A stretch of 64,000 bases of DNA from Panulirus ornatus (lineage: Eukaryota; Arthropoda; Malacostraca; Decapoda; Palinuridae), in the NCBI RefSeq assembly GCF_036320965.1, contig NC_092248.1, positions 19,796,884 to 19,860,883 of the forward strand, written 5' to 3'. A model generated the notes under the pieces. It was not told where the DNA came from. It was given only the letters and a program-made list of their open reading frames with translations, and ran no database searches. Of the stretch, positions 51,745-63,825 are shown piece after piece; the stretch's first letter is position 1; every line of letters starts with the position of its first letter. The translations under genes were made by a program, and so were the position numbers.

Positions 51745-51880
51745 AGAAAACTATATGAAGAGAGGCCAGTATATTTGGGAGAGCAGGAGATGGCTGGGTG
51801 GTAGTTAGTAGGGCAGAGGATGGTTAACTTTAGGTGGGAAGGCAAGGGATGGGTGACATGGAGGTGGAATAAAAGGGCGG
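51745..51880. repeat. G-rich minisatellite, second block
   Basis: The start (AGAGGCCAGTATATTTGGGAG) repeats the start of the first block at 50905 (AGAGGCCAGTACGTGGGAG), so a larger unit was duplicated. It ends where a LINE fragment begins. Confidence 0.6.
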
Positions 51881-52587
51881 CTTAAAGCAGGGGTGCGTGA
51901 TGTCTCTATGGTTGTTTAATTTGTTTATGGATGGGGTTGTTAGGGAGGTAAATGCAAGAGTTTTGAAGAGAGGGGCAAGTATGCAGTCTTTTAGTGGATG
52001 AGAGGGCTTGGGAAGTAAGTCAGTTTTTGTTCACTGATGATACAACGCTGGTGGCTGATTCGGGTGAGAACCTGCAGAAACTGGTGAATGAGTTTGGTAA
52101 AGTGTGTGAAAGAAGAAAGCTTAGAGTATATGTGAATAAGAGCAAGGTTATGAGGTACAGTAGTGTTGAGGGACAAGTCAATTGCGAGGTAAGTATGAAT
52201 GAAAAAAAACTGGAGGAACTGAAGTGTTTTAGATATCTGAGAGCGGATTTGGCAGCGGATGGAACCATGGAAGCGGAAGTGAGTCACAGGGTGCGGAAGG
52301 GACGAAAGTTCTGGGAGCATTGAAAAATGTGGGGGAGGCAAGAACATTATCTCGGAAAGCAAAAATGGGTATGTTTGAAGGAATAGTAGTTCCAACAATG
52401 TTATATGGTTCCGAGGCGTAGGCTATAGAGTTGTTTGGAGAAAGGTGGATGTGTTGGAAATGAGATGTTTGAAGAGAATATGTGGTGTGAGGTGGTTTCA
52501 TCGAGTAAGTAATGAAAGGGTAAGAAGATGTGTGTTAATAAAAAAAGTGTGCTTGAGAGAGTAGAAGAGTGTTTTGAAATGGTTTGG

Positions 52588-52590
<3 letters not shown>
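51881..52590 (+). mobile_element. Family A LINE fragment, RT to C-terminal domain, old
   Basis: Starts at the RQGCVMSLWLFNLFMDG codons and ends at VLKWFGH, directly in a (TA)n tract. The piece FLFTDDTTLVADSGENLQKL is at about 52020-52085 (Thr for Ala in FADD). Several frameshifts, for example near 51991 and 52310. Both ends are truncated. Confidence 0.82.

Positions 52591-52668
<78 letters not shown>
52591..52668. repeat. (TA)n tract
   Basis: About 78 bp of TA between a LINE body fragment and the 3' end of a minus-strand family B copy. Confidence 0.92.
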
Positions 52669-52671
<3 letters not shown>

Positions 52672-52817
52672 CTTTTCTTTCAAACTATTCGTCATTTCCC
52701 GCGTTAGCGAGGTAGCGTTAAGAACAGAGAACTGGGCCTTTGAGGGAATATCCTTACCTGGCCCCCTTCTCTGCTCCTTCTATTGGAAAACTAAAAGAAA
52801 ATAATGAGAGGGGAGGA
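52669..52817 (-). mobile_element. Family B, 5'-truncated
   Basis: Minus copy: (CTTT)n, hairpin (CCCGCGTTAGCGAGGTAGCG on the plus strand), middle block and linker as far as AATGAGAGGGGAGGAT, where it stops. The rest of the 5' module is missing. Confidence 0.8.
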
Positions 52818-52827
52818 TGTATATTAA

Positions 52828-52955
52828 TTTATTTTTTTTTTTCAAAGAGGGAACAGAGAAGAGGTCAGGTGAGGATATTCCCTCAAGGGCCCAGTTCTCT
52901 GTTCTTAACGCTACCTCGCTAACGCGGGAAATGGCGAATAGTTAGAAAGAAAAAG
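52828..52955 (+). mobile_element. Family B, 5'-truncated
   Basis: Plus copy beginning in the T-rich linker, then the GGAACAGAGAAG block, hairpin and GGCGAATAG, and an A-rich tail. With 52669-52817 it forms a head-to-head inverted pair separated by about 10 bp. Confidence 0.8.
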
Positions 52956-55900
52956 ATATATATTTATTTATTTATTTATTTATTTATTTTGCTTTGTCGC
53001 TGTCTCCCGCGTTAGCGAGGTAGCGCAAGGAAACAGACGAAAGATGGCCCAACCCACCCACATACACACGTATATACATACATACACGTCCACACGCACA
53101 AATATACATACCTATAGATCTCAACGTATACATGTATATACACACACAGACATATACATATATACACATGTACATAATTCATACTGTCTGCCTTTATTCA
53201 TTCCCATCCCCACCCTGCCGCACATGAAATAAAAATCCCCTCCCCCCTCATGTGAGAGAGGTATCGTTAGGAAGACAACAAAGGCCCCATTCTTTCACAC
53301 TCAGCCTCTAGCTGTCATGTAATAATGCACCGAAACCACAGCTCCCTTTCCACATCCAGGCCCCACAGAGCTTTCCATGGTTTACCCAGACGCTTCACAT
53401 GCCATGGTTCAATCCACTGACAGCACGTCAACCCCGGTATACCACATCGTTCCAATTCACTCTATTCTTGCACGCCTTTCACCCTCCTGCATGTTCAGGA
53501 CCCGATCACTCAAAATCTTTTTCACTCCATCTTTCCACCTCCAATTTGGTCTCCCACTTCTCCTCGTTCCCTCCACCTCCGACACATATATCCTCTTGGT
53601 CAATATTTCCTCACTCATTCTCTCCATGTGACCAAACCATTTCAAAACACCCTCTTCTGCTCTCTCAACCACACTCTTTTTATTACCACTCATCTCTCTT
53701 ACCCATACATTACTTACTCGATCAAACGACCTCACACCACATATTGTCTTCAAACATCTCATTTCCAGCACATCCACCCTCCTGCGCAAAACTCTATCCA
53801 TAGCCCACGCCTCGCAACCATACAACATTGTTGGAACCACTATTCCTTCAAACATACCCATTTCTGCTTTCCGAGATAATGTTCTCGACTTCCACACATT
53901 CTACCAGGTTCCCAGAATTTTCGCCCCCTTCCCCACCCTATGATTCACTTCCGCTTCCATGGTTCCATCCGCTGCCAGATCCACTCCCAGATATCTAAAA
54001 CACTTCACTTACTCCAGTTTTTCTCCATTTAAACTTACCTCCCAATTGACTTGACCCTCAACCCTACTGTACTTAATAACCTTGCTCTTATTCACATTTA
54101 CTCTCAACTTTCTTCTTTCACACACTTTACCAAACTCAGTCACCAGCTTCTGCAGTTTCTCACATGAATCAGCCACCAGCGCTGTATCATTAGTGAACAA
54201 CAACTGACTCACTTCCCAAGCTCTCTCATCCACAACAGACTGCATACTTGCCCCTCTTTCCAAAACCCTTGCATTCACCTCCCTAACAAAACCATCCATA
54301 AGCAAATTTAACAACCATGGAGACATCACGCATCCCCTGCCGCAAACCGACATTCACTGCGAACCAATCACTTTCCTCTGTTCCTACTCGTACACATGGC
54401 TTACATCTTCGATAAAAACTTTTCACTGCTTCCAACAACTTGCCTCCCACACCATATATTCTTAATACCTTCCACAGAGCATCTTTATCAACTCTATCAT
54501 ATGCCTTTTGCAGATCCAATATGCTACATACAAATCCATTTGCTTTTCTAAGTATTTCTCACATACATTCTTCAAAGCAAACACCTGATCCACACATCCT
54601 CTACCACTTTTGAAGCCACACTGCTCTTCCCCAGTCTGATGCTCTGTACATGCCTCCACCCGTTCAATCAATACCCTCCCATATAATTTCCCAGGAATAC
54701 TCAACAAACTTATACCTCTGTGATTTGAGCACTCACCTTTATCCCATTTGCCTTTCTACAATGGCACTATGCAAGCATTCCGCAAATCCTCAGGCATCTC
54801 ACCATAAGTCATACATACATTGAATAACCTTACCAACCAGTCCACAACACAGTCACTGCAATCCCATCGAAACCTGCTACCTTGCCGGCTTTCATCTTCC
54901 GCAAAGCTTTTACTACCTACTCTTTGTCTCCCAATTCCTTCTCCCTAATGCTCTCACTTTGCACACCACCTTGACCAAAACACCTTTTATCTGCCACTCT
55001 ATCATCAAAAAACATTCAACAAAACTTCAAAATACTCACTCCATCTCCTCACATCACCACTACTTGTTATCACCTCCCCACTAGCCCCCTTCACTGATGT
55101 TCCAATTTGTTCCCTTCTCTTACGTACTTTAGGTCCCTTCTTTCAAAATATTTTTTATTCTCCCTAAAATTTAATGATACTCTCTCACCCCAACTCTCAT
55201 TTGCCCTCTTTTTCACCTCTTCCACCTTTCTCTTGACCTCCTGCCTCTTTCTTATACATCTCCCACTCATTTGCATTATTTCCTTGCAAAAATCGTCCAA
55301 ATGCCTCCCCCTTCTCTTTCACTAATAATCTTACTTCTTCATCCCACCACTTACGACCCTTTCTAATCTGTCCACCTCCCCCGCTTCTCATGCCACAAGC
55401 ATTTTTTGCGAAAGCCATCACTGCCTCCCTAAATACATCCCATTCCTCCCCCACTCCCCTAACGTCATTTGTTCTCACCTTTTTCCATTCTGTACTCAGT
55501 CTCTCCTGGAACTTTCTTACACAAGTCTCCTTCCCAAGCTCACTTAATCTCACTACTCTCTTCACCCCAATATTCTCTCTTCTATTTTGAAAAACCTCTA
55601 CAAACCTTCACCTTAGCCTCCACAAGATAATGATCAGACATCCCTCTAGTTGCACATCTCTGCACATTAACATCCAAAAGTCTCTCTTTCGTGCGCCTAT
55701 CAATTAACACTTAATCCAATAACGCTCTCTGGCCATCTCTCCTACTTACATGCGTATACTTATGTATATCTCTCTTTTTAAACCAGTTATTCCCAATCAC
55801 CAGTCCTTTTTCAGCTCATAAATCTACAAGCTTTTCACCTTTTCCATTTACAACGCTGAACACCTCATGTACACAAATCATTTCCTCAATTGCCACATTA

Positions 55901-56388
55901 CTCACCTTTCCATTCAAATCACCCATCACTCATCAAAACTACTAACACACTCACCTAGCTGCTGACAAAACACTTGCCTGTCATGATCTTTCTTCTCATG
56001 CACAGGTCCATATGCACCAATAATCACCCATCTCTCTCCATCCACTCTCAGTCGTACCAATATCAATCTAGAGTTAATTTCTTACTCTTTATCACATACA
56101 CCCACCACTCCTGTTTCAGGAGTAGTGCTACTCCTTCCCTTGCTCTTGTCCTCTCACCAGTCCCTGACTTTACTCCCAAGACATTCCCAACCACTCTTCC
56201 CGTTAACTCTTTAGCTTCGTTTCACTTAGAGCCAGAACATCCAGAATCCTTTCCTCAGACATACTACTTATTTCTCCTTTTTTCTCATCTTGGTTACGTC
56301 GACAAACATTCAGACACCCCAATCTGAGCCTTCCAGGAGTATGAGGACTCCCCGCGTGACTCCTTTTTCTGTTTCCCTTTCTAGAAAC
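52956..56388 (-). mobile_element. Family A LINE, nearly full-length old copy, long 3'UTR
   Basis: Minus copy whose tail is (ATTT)n on the plus strand (52966-52990), followed by the terminal hairpin (52998-53030), long 3'UTR, C-terminal domain (open 53457-53897), RT (LLFTNDTALVADS near 54190, Thr-Asn for Ala-Asp), linker and endonuclease remnants to about 56388. Old marker states (CERRK, RRVDVLEM). The 5'UTR is truncated at (TA)n. Many frameshifts and a deletion near 54853 in the AVEFIKKGG region. Confidence 0.84.
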
Positions 56389-56405
56389 ATATATATATAT
56401 ATATG

Positions 56406-56503
<98 letters not shown>

Positions 56504-56508
56504 TTTTT
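56389..56508. repeat. (TA)n and poly-T tract
   Basis: TA with a few C or G interruptions at the left, then a T-run of about 22 (sense poly-A of the minus LINE to the right). Confidence 0.92.
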
Positions 56509-58328
56509 ATACTTTGCCGCGTTTGCGAGGTAGCGCAAGGAAACAGACGAAAGAAATGGCCCAACCCCCCCCCATACACATGCACATACACACGTCCACA
56601 CACGCAAATATACATACCTACACAGCTTTCCATGGTTTACCCCAGACGCTTCACATGCCTTGATTCAATCCACTGACAGCACGTCAACCCCTGTATACCA
56701 CATCGCTCCAATTCACTCTATTCCTTGCCCTCCTTTCACCCTCCTGCATGTTCAGGCCCCGATCACAAAAAATCTTTTTCACTCCATCTTTCCACCTCCA
56801 ATTTGGTCTCCCTCTTCTCCTCGTTCCCTCCACCTCCGACACATATATCCTCTTGGTCAATCTTTCCTCACTCATTCTCTCCATGTGCCCAAACCATTTC
56901 AAAACACCCTCTTCTGCTCTCTCAACCACGCTCTTTTTATTTCCACACATCTCTCTTACCCTTACGTTACTTTCTCGATCAAACCACCTCACACCACACA
57001 TTGTCCTCAAACATCTCATTTCCAGCACATCCATCCTCCTGCGCACAATTCTATCCATAGCCCACGCCTCGCAACCATACAACATGGTTGGAACCACTAT
57101 TCCTTCAAACATACCCATTTTTGCTTTCCGAGATAATGTTCTCGACTTCCACACATTTTTCAAGGCTCCCAAAATTTTCGCCCCCCTCCCCCACCCTATG
57201 ATCCACTTCCGCTTCCATGGTTCCATCCGCTGCCAGATCCACTCCCAGATATCTAAAACACTTCACTTCCTCCAGTTTTTCTCCATTCAAACTCACCTCC
57301 CAATTGACTTGACCCTCAACCCTACTGTACCTAATAACCTTGCTCTTATTCACATTTACTCTTAACTTTCTTCTTCCACACACTTTACCAAACTCAGTCA
57401 CCAGCTTCTGCAGTTTCTCACATGAATCAGCCACCAGCGCTGTATCATCAGCGAACAACAACTGACTCACTTCCCAAGCTCTCTCATCCCCAACAGACTT
57501 CATACTTGCCCCTCTTTCCAGGACTCTTGCATTTACCTCCCTAACAACCCCATCCATAAAAAAATTAAACAACCATGGAGACATCACACACCCCTGCCGC
57601 AAACCTACATTCACTGAGAAATCAATCACTTTCCTCTCTTCCTACACGTACACATGCCTTACATCCTCGATAAAAACTTTTCACTGCTTCTAACAACTTG
57701 CCTCCCACACCATATATTCTTAATACCTTCCACAGAGCATCTCTATCAACTCTATCATATGCCTTCTCCAGATCCATAAATGCTACATACAAATCCATTT
57801 GCTTTTCTAAGTATTTCTCACATACATTCTTCAAAGCAAACACCTGATCCACACATCCTCTACCACTTCTGAAACCGCACTGCTCTTCCCCAATCTGATG
57901 CTCTGTACATGCCTTCACCCTCTCAATCAATACCCTCCCATATAATTTACCAGGAATACTCAACAAACTTATACCTCTGTAATTTGAGCACTCACTCTTA
58001 TCCCCTTTGCCTTTGTACAATGGCACTATGCACGCATTCCGCCAATCCTCAGGCACCTCACCATGAGTCATACATACATTAAATGACCTTACCAACCAGT
58101 CAACAATACAGTCACCCCCTTTTTTAATAAATTCCACTGCAATACCATCCAAACATGCTGCCTTGCCGGCTTTCATCTTCCGCAAAGCTTTTACTACCTC
58201 TTTTCTGTTTACCAAATCATTTTCCCTAACCCTCTCACTTTGCACACCACCTCGACCAAAACACCCTATATCTGCCACTCTGTCATCAGACACATTCAAC
58301 AAACCTTCAAAATACTCATTCCATCTCC
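56509..58328 (-). mobile_element. Family A LINE, young subfamily, 5'-truncated
   Basis: Minus copy with the short 3'UTR (terminal hairpin lacking about 12 bp near 56515), C-terminal domain, RT and fingers up to the RRRWNEYFEGLLNVSDDRVAD codons, which end in a short (TA)n. An extra base near 57185 (C-run) and another near 57620 shift the frame; otherwise it is open (56684-57226, 57105-57629, 57622-58330). Markers CGRRK, RRMDVLEM and SDDRVAD match the full-length copy. Confidence 0.88.
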
Positions 58329-58329
58329 A

Positions 58330-58369
<40 letters not shown>

Positions 58370-58376
58370 TTTTTTA
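58329..58376. repeat. (TA)n and poly-T tract
   Basis: TA of about 24 bp and a T-run of about 23; tail of the minus LINE to the right and 5' boundary of the one to the left. Confidence 0.92.
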
Positions 58377-59940
58377 TACTTTGTCGCTGTCTCCCGCGTT
58401 TGCGAGGTAGCGCAAGGAAACAGACGAAAGAAATGGCCCAACCCCCCCCCCCCACCATACACATGTACATACACACGTCCACACACGCAAATATACATAC
58501 CTACACAGCTTTCCATGGTTTACCCCAGACGCTTCACATGCCTTGCTTCAATCCACTGACAGCACGTCAACCCCTGTATACCACATGACTCCAATTCACT
58601 CTATTTCTTGCCCTCCTTTCACCCTCCTGCATGTTCAGGCCCCGATCACACAAAATCTTTTTCACTCCATCTTTCCACCTCCAATTTGGTCTCCCTCTTC
58701 TCCTCGTTCCCTCCACCTCCGACACATATATCCTCTTGGTCAATCTCTCCTCACTCATTCTCTCCATGTGCCCAAACCATTTCAAAACACCCTCTTCTGC
58801 TCTCTCAACCACGCTCTTTTTATTTCCACACATCTCTCTTACCCTTACGTTACTTACTCGATCAAACCACCTCACACCACACATTGTCCTCAAACATCTC
58901 ATTTCCAGCACATCCATCCTCCTGCGCACATCTCTATCCATAGCCCACGCCTCGCAACCATACAACATTGTTGGAACCACTATTCCCTCAAACATACCCA
59001 TTTTTGCTTTCCGAGATAGTGTTCTCGACTTCCACACATTTTTCAAGGCTCCCAAAATTTTCGCCCCCTCCCCCACCCTATGATCCACTTCCGCTTCCAT
59101 GGTTCCATCCGCTGACAGATCCACTCCCAGATATCTAAAACACTTCACTTCCTCCAGTTTTTCTCCATTCAAACTCACCTCCCAATTGACTTGACCCTCA
59201 CCCCTACTGTACCTAATAACCTTGCTCTTATTCACATTTACTCTCAACTTTCTTCTTCCACACACTTTACCAAACTCAGTCACCAGCTTCTGCAGTTTCT
59301 CACATGAATCAGCCACCAGCGCTGTATCATCAGCGAACAACAACTGACTCACTTCCCAAGCTCTCTCATCCCCAACAGACTTCATACTTGCCCCTCTTTC
59401 CAGGACTCTTGCATTTACCTCCCTTACAACCCCATCCATAAACAAATTAAACAACCATGGAGACATCACACACCCCTGCCGCAAACCTACATTCACTGAG
59501 AACCAATCACTTTCCTCTCTTCCTACACGTACACATGCCTTACATCCTCGATAAAAACTTTTCACTGCTTCTAACAACTTGCCTCCCACACCATATATTC
59601 TTAGTACCTTCCACAGAGCATCTCTATCAACTATATCATATGCCTTCTCCAGATCCATAAATGCTACATACAATCCATTTGCTTTTCTAAGTATTTCTCA
59701 CATACATTCTTCAAAGCAAACACCTGATCCACACATCCTCTACCACTTCCGAAACCGCACTGCTCTTCCCCAATCTGATGCTCTGTACATGCCTTCACCC
59801 TCTCAATCAATACCCTCCCATATAATTTACCAGGAATACTCAACAAACTTATACCTCTGTAATTTGAGCACTCGCCCTCATCCCCTTTGCCTTTGTACAA
59901 CGGCACTATGCACGCATTCCGCCAATCCTCAGGCACCTCA

Positions 59941-59944
<4 letters not shown>
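58377..59944 (-). mobile_element. Family A LINE, young, sister of the copy at 60012
   Basis: Minus copy, open from 59673 to 58567 (RT palm to VVYRG), and open again upstream to HGEVPEDWRN at 59944. The frame is shifted by loss of one T in the MDLYVAF codons. This deletion, Asp-Ile-Val for Asp-Arg-Val after AFMDLEKAY, and AAGGTACTAAG for AAGGTATTAAG also occur in the plus copy at 60012-61455. Short 3'UTR; markers CGRRK, RRMDVLEM and LSADG. Confidence 0.9.

Positions 59945-60011
<67 letters not shown>
59945..60011. repeat. (TA)n between head-to-head sister LINE copies
   Basis: About 66 bp of TA. The 5'-truncated ends of a minus copy (left) and a plus copy (right) both face it. Confidence 0.93.
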
Positions 60012-60013
<2 letters not shown>

Positions 60014-61451
60014 TTATATGGGAGGGTATTGATTGAGAGGTAGAAGGCATGTACAGAGTATCAGATTGGGGAAGAGCAATGTGGTTTCAGAATTGGTAGA
60101 GGATGTGTGGATCAGGTGTTTGCTTTGAAGAATGTATGTGAGAAATACTTAGAAAAGCAAATGGATTGTATGTAGCATTTATGGATCTGGAGAAGGCATA
60201 TGATATAGTTGATAGAGATGCTCTGTGGAAGGTACTAAGAATATATGGTGTGGGAGGCAAGTTGTTAGAAGCAGTGAAAAGTTTTTATCGAGGATGTAAG
60301 GCATGTGTACGTGTAGGAAGAGAGGAAAGTGATTGGTTCTCAGTGAATGTAGGTTTGCGGCAGGGTTGTGTGATGTCTCCATGGTTGTTTGATTTGTTTA
60401 TGGATGGGGTTGTTAGGGATGTGAATGCAAGGGTTTTGGAAAGAGGGGCAAGTATGAAGTCTGTTGGGGATGAGAGAGCGTGGGAAGTGAGTCAGTTGTT
60501 GTTCGCTGATGATACAGCGCTGGTGGCTGATTCATGTGAGAAACTGCAGAAGCTGGTGACTGAGTTTGGTAAAGTGTGTGGAAGAAGAAAGTTAAGAGTA
60601 AATGTGAATAAGAGCAAGGTTATTAGGTACAGTAGGGTTGAGGGTCAAGTCAATTGGGAGGTGAGTTTGAATGGAGAAAAACTGGAGGAAGTGAAGTGTT
60701 TTAGATATCTGGGAGTGGATCTGGTAGCGGATGGAACCATGGAAGCGGAAGTGGATCATAGGGTGGGGGAGGGGGCGAAAATTCTGGGGGCCTTGAAGAA
60801 TGTGTGGAAGTCGAGAACATTATCTCGGAAAGCAAAAATGGGTATGTTTGAAGGAATAGTGGTTCCAACAATGTTGTATGGTTGCGAGGCGTGGGCTATG
60901 GATAGAGTTGTGCGCAGGAGGATGGATGTGCTGGAAATGAGATGTTTGAGAACAATGTGTGGTGTGAGGTGGTTTGATCGAGTGAGTAACGTAAGGGTAA
61001 GAGAGATGTGTGGAAATAAAAAGAGCGTGGTTGAGAGAGCAGAAGAGGGTGTTTTGAAGTGGTTTGGGCACATGGAGAGGATGAGTGAGGAAAGATTGAC
61101 CAAGAGGATATATGTGTCGGAGGTGGAGGGAACGAGGAGAAGAGGGAGACCAAATTGGAGGTGGAAAGATGGAGTGAAAAAGATTTTGTGTGATCGGGGC
61201 CTGAACATGCAGGAGGGTGAAAGGAGGGCAAGGAATAGAGTGAATTGGAGCGATGTGGTATACCGGGGTTGACGTGCTGTCAGTGGATTGAATAAAGATA
61301 TGTGAAGCGTCTGAGGTAAACCATGGAAAGCTGTGTAGGTATGTATATTTGCGTGTGTGGACGTATGTATATACATGTGTATGGGGGGGGGCCATTTCTT
61401 TCGTCTGTTTCCTTGCGCTACCTCGCAAACGCGGGAGACAGCGACAAAGTA

Positions 61452-61455
<4 letters not shown>
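60012..61455 (+). mobile_element. Family A LINE, young, sister of the copy at 58377
   Basis: Plus copy from the LYGRVLIER codons. It is open from 60166 to 61272 (RT palm to VVYRG) after the shared one-base deletion in MDLYVAF; an in-frame stop (AGGTAGAAG near 60039) breaks the part before it. Private differences from its sister include LVADG, RDVNARV and LFDLFMDG. Short 3'UTR with perfect terminal hairpin: CGCT 61416-61419 with AGCG 61440-61443, and CTCGC 61422-61426 with GCGGG 61431-61435. Poly-A and (TA)n follow. Confidence 0.9.

Positions 61456-61538
<83 letters not shown>
61456..61538. repeat. Poly-A and (TA)n between two converging LINE tails
   Basis: A-run of about 17 then TA to about 61538, shared between the plus copy on the left and a minus copy on the right. 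Confidence 0.92.
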
Positions 61539-61541
<3 letters not shown>

Positions 61542-63272
61542 TTGCTTTGTCGCTGTCTCCCGCATTTGCGAGGTAGCGCAAGGAAACAGACGAAAGAAAT
61601 GGCCCCAGCCCACCCCCATACATATGTATATTCATACACGTCCACACACGCAAATATACATACCTATACATTTCAATGTACGCATATATATACACACACA
61701 GATATATACATATATACACATGTATATAATTCATACTGTCTGTCTTTATTTATTCCCATCGCCACCTCACCACACATGGAATAACATCCCCCTCCCCCTC
61801 ATGTGTGCGAGGTAGCGGTAGGAAAAGACAACAAAGACCACATTCGTTCACACTCAGTCTCTAGCTGTCATGAAATAATGCCGGAAACCACAGCTCCCTT
61901 CCCACATCCAGGCCCCACAGAACTTTCCATGGTTTACCCCCAGACCCTTCACATGCCCTGATTTAATCCACTGACAGCACGTCGACCCCGGTATACCATA
62001 TCGATCCAGTTCACTCTATTCCTTGCCCGCCTTTCACCCTCCTGCATGTTCAGGACCCGATCACTCAAAATCTTTTTCATTCCATCTTTCCATCTCCACC
62101 TTAGTCTCCCACTTCTCCTCGTTCCCTCCACCTCCGACACATATATCCTCTTGGTCAATCTTTCCTCACTCATTCTCTCCATGTGCCCAAACCATTTCAA
62201 AACACCCTCTTCTGCTCTCTGAACCACGCTCTTTTTGTTTCCACACATCTCTCTTACCCTTACATTACTTATTCAATCAAACCACCTCACAACACATATT
62301 GTCCTCAAACATCTCATTTCCAGCACATCCACCCTTCTGCACTCAACTCTATCCATAGCCCACGCCTCGCAACCATACAACATTGTTGGAACCACAATTC
62401 CTTCAAACATAGCCATTTTTGCTTTAGGAGATAATGCTCTCGACTTTAACACATTCTTCAAGGCTCCTAGAATTTTCGCCCCCTCCCCCACCCTATGATC
62501 CACTTCCGCTTCCATTGTTCCATCCGCTGCCAGATCCACTCCCAGATATCTAAAACACTTTACTTCCTCCAGTTTTTCTCCATTCAAACTTACCTCCCAA
62601 TTGACTTGACCCTCAACCCTACTGTACCTAATAACCTTGCTCTTATTCACATTTACTCTTAACTTTTTTCTTTCACACACTTTACCAAACTCAGTCACCA
62701 GCTTCTGAAGTTTCTCACATGAATCAGCCACCAGCGCTGTATCATCAGCGAACAACAACTGACTCACTTCCCAAGGTCTCTCATCCCCAACAGACTTCAT
62801 ACTTGCCCCTCTTTCCAAAACTCTTGCATTCATCTACCTAACAACCTTATCCATAAACAAATTAAACAACCATGGAGACATCACACACCCCTGCCGCAAA
62901 CCTACATTCACTGAGAACCAATCACTTTCCTCTCTTCCTACACGTACACATGCCTTACATCCTCGATAAAAACTTTATACTGCTTGTAACAACTTTCCTC
63001 CCACACCATATATTCTTAATACCTTCCACAGAGCATCTCTATCAACTCTATCATATGCCTTCTCCAGATCCATAAATGCTACATACAAATCCATTTGCTT
63101 TTCTAAGTATTTCTCACATACATTCTTCAAAGCAAACACCTGATCCACACATCCTCTACCACTTCTGAAACCACACTGCTCTTCCCCAATCTGATGCTCT
63201 GTACATGCCTTCACCCTCTCAATCAATACCCTCCCATAAAATTTACCAGGAATACTCAACAAACTTATACCT
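61539..63272 (-). mobile_element. Family A LINE, long-3'UTR type, 5'-truncated
   Basis: Minus copy with terminal hairpin, long 3'UTR (hairpin I near 61765-61820), C-terminal domain (open 61949-62248) and RT (open 62273-62833 with LLFADDTALVADSCEKLQKL, and 62975-63262). Frame breaks lie near 62275 and 62835-62975. Old markers RRVDVLEM and CERKK. The 5' end (RGISLLSIPGK codons) runs directly into (TA)n that is the tail of a minus family B copy, so the LINE probably inserted into that tail. Confidence 0.88.

Positions 63273-63359
<87 letters not shown>
63273..63359. repeat. (TA)n tract
   Basis: About 85 bp of TA with one CA interruption at the left; tail of the family B copy at its right. Confidence 0.92.
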
Positions 63360-63361
<2 letters not shown>

Positions 63362-63592
63362 TCTTTCTTTCTTTCACACTATTCGCCATTTCCCGCGTTA
63401 GCGAGGTAGCGTTAAGAACAGAGGACTGAGCCTTTGAGGAAATATCCTCACCTGGCCCCCTTCTCTGTTCTTTCTTTTGGAAAAAAAAAAAAAAAAAAAA
63501 CGAGAGGGGAGGATTTCCAGCCCCCCGCTCCCTCCCTTTTTAGTCGCCTTCTACGACACGCAGGGAATACGTGGGAAGTATTCTTTCTCCCT
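63360..63592 (-). mobile_element. Family B short retroelement, head-to-head pair, left copy
   Basis: Minus copy with (CTTT)n tail side, perfect hairpin, middle block, A-run linker and 5' module. Its extreme 5' end fuses with that of the plus copy to the right through the self-complementary CTCCCTGGGGATAGGGGAG-like centre. Confidence 0.86.
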
Positions 63593-63822
63593 GGGGATAG
63601 GGGAGAAAAAATACTTCCCACGTGTTCCCTGCGTGTCGTAGAAGGCGACTAAAAGCGGAGGGAGCGGGGGACTGGAAATCCTCCCCTCTTGTTTTTTTTT
63701 TTTTAATTTTTCACAAGAAGGAACAGAGAAGGGGGCCAGGTGAGGATATTCCCTCAGAGGCCCAGTCCTCTGTTCTTAACGCTACCTTGCTAACACGGGA
63801 AATGCGAATAGTTTGAAAAAAG

Positions 63823-63825
<3 letters not shown>
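63593..63825 (+). mobile_element. Family B short retroelement, head-to-head pair, right copy
   Basis: Plus copy with 5' module, T-rich linker, middle block and hairpin. The hairpin has decayed in the right arm (CTACCTTGCTAACACGGGAAATGCG: CTTGC and ACGGG differences plus loss of a G). A-rich stretch and (TA)n follow. Confidence 0.85.

Noticed and set aside
63590..63800. Resemblance of GGCGAATAG plus CCTCGC (family B tail) and of GACTAAAAGGGGAGG (5' leader) to parts of HDV-like ribozymes, which RTE-type LINEs can carry.
   Set aside because: The spacing between the CCTCGC and GGCGAAT boxes is about 12 nt, far too short for P3/P1/P4, and the leader has no C-rich P2 strand or P1 in the right order. 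By hand I cannot build the double pseudoknot. A structural search would settle it.
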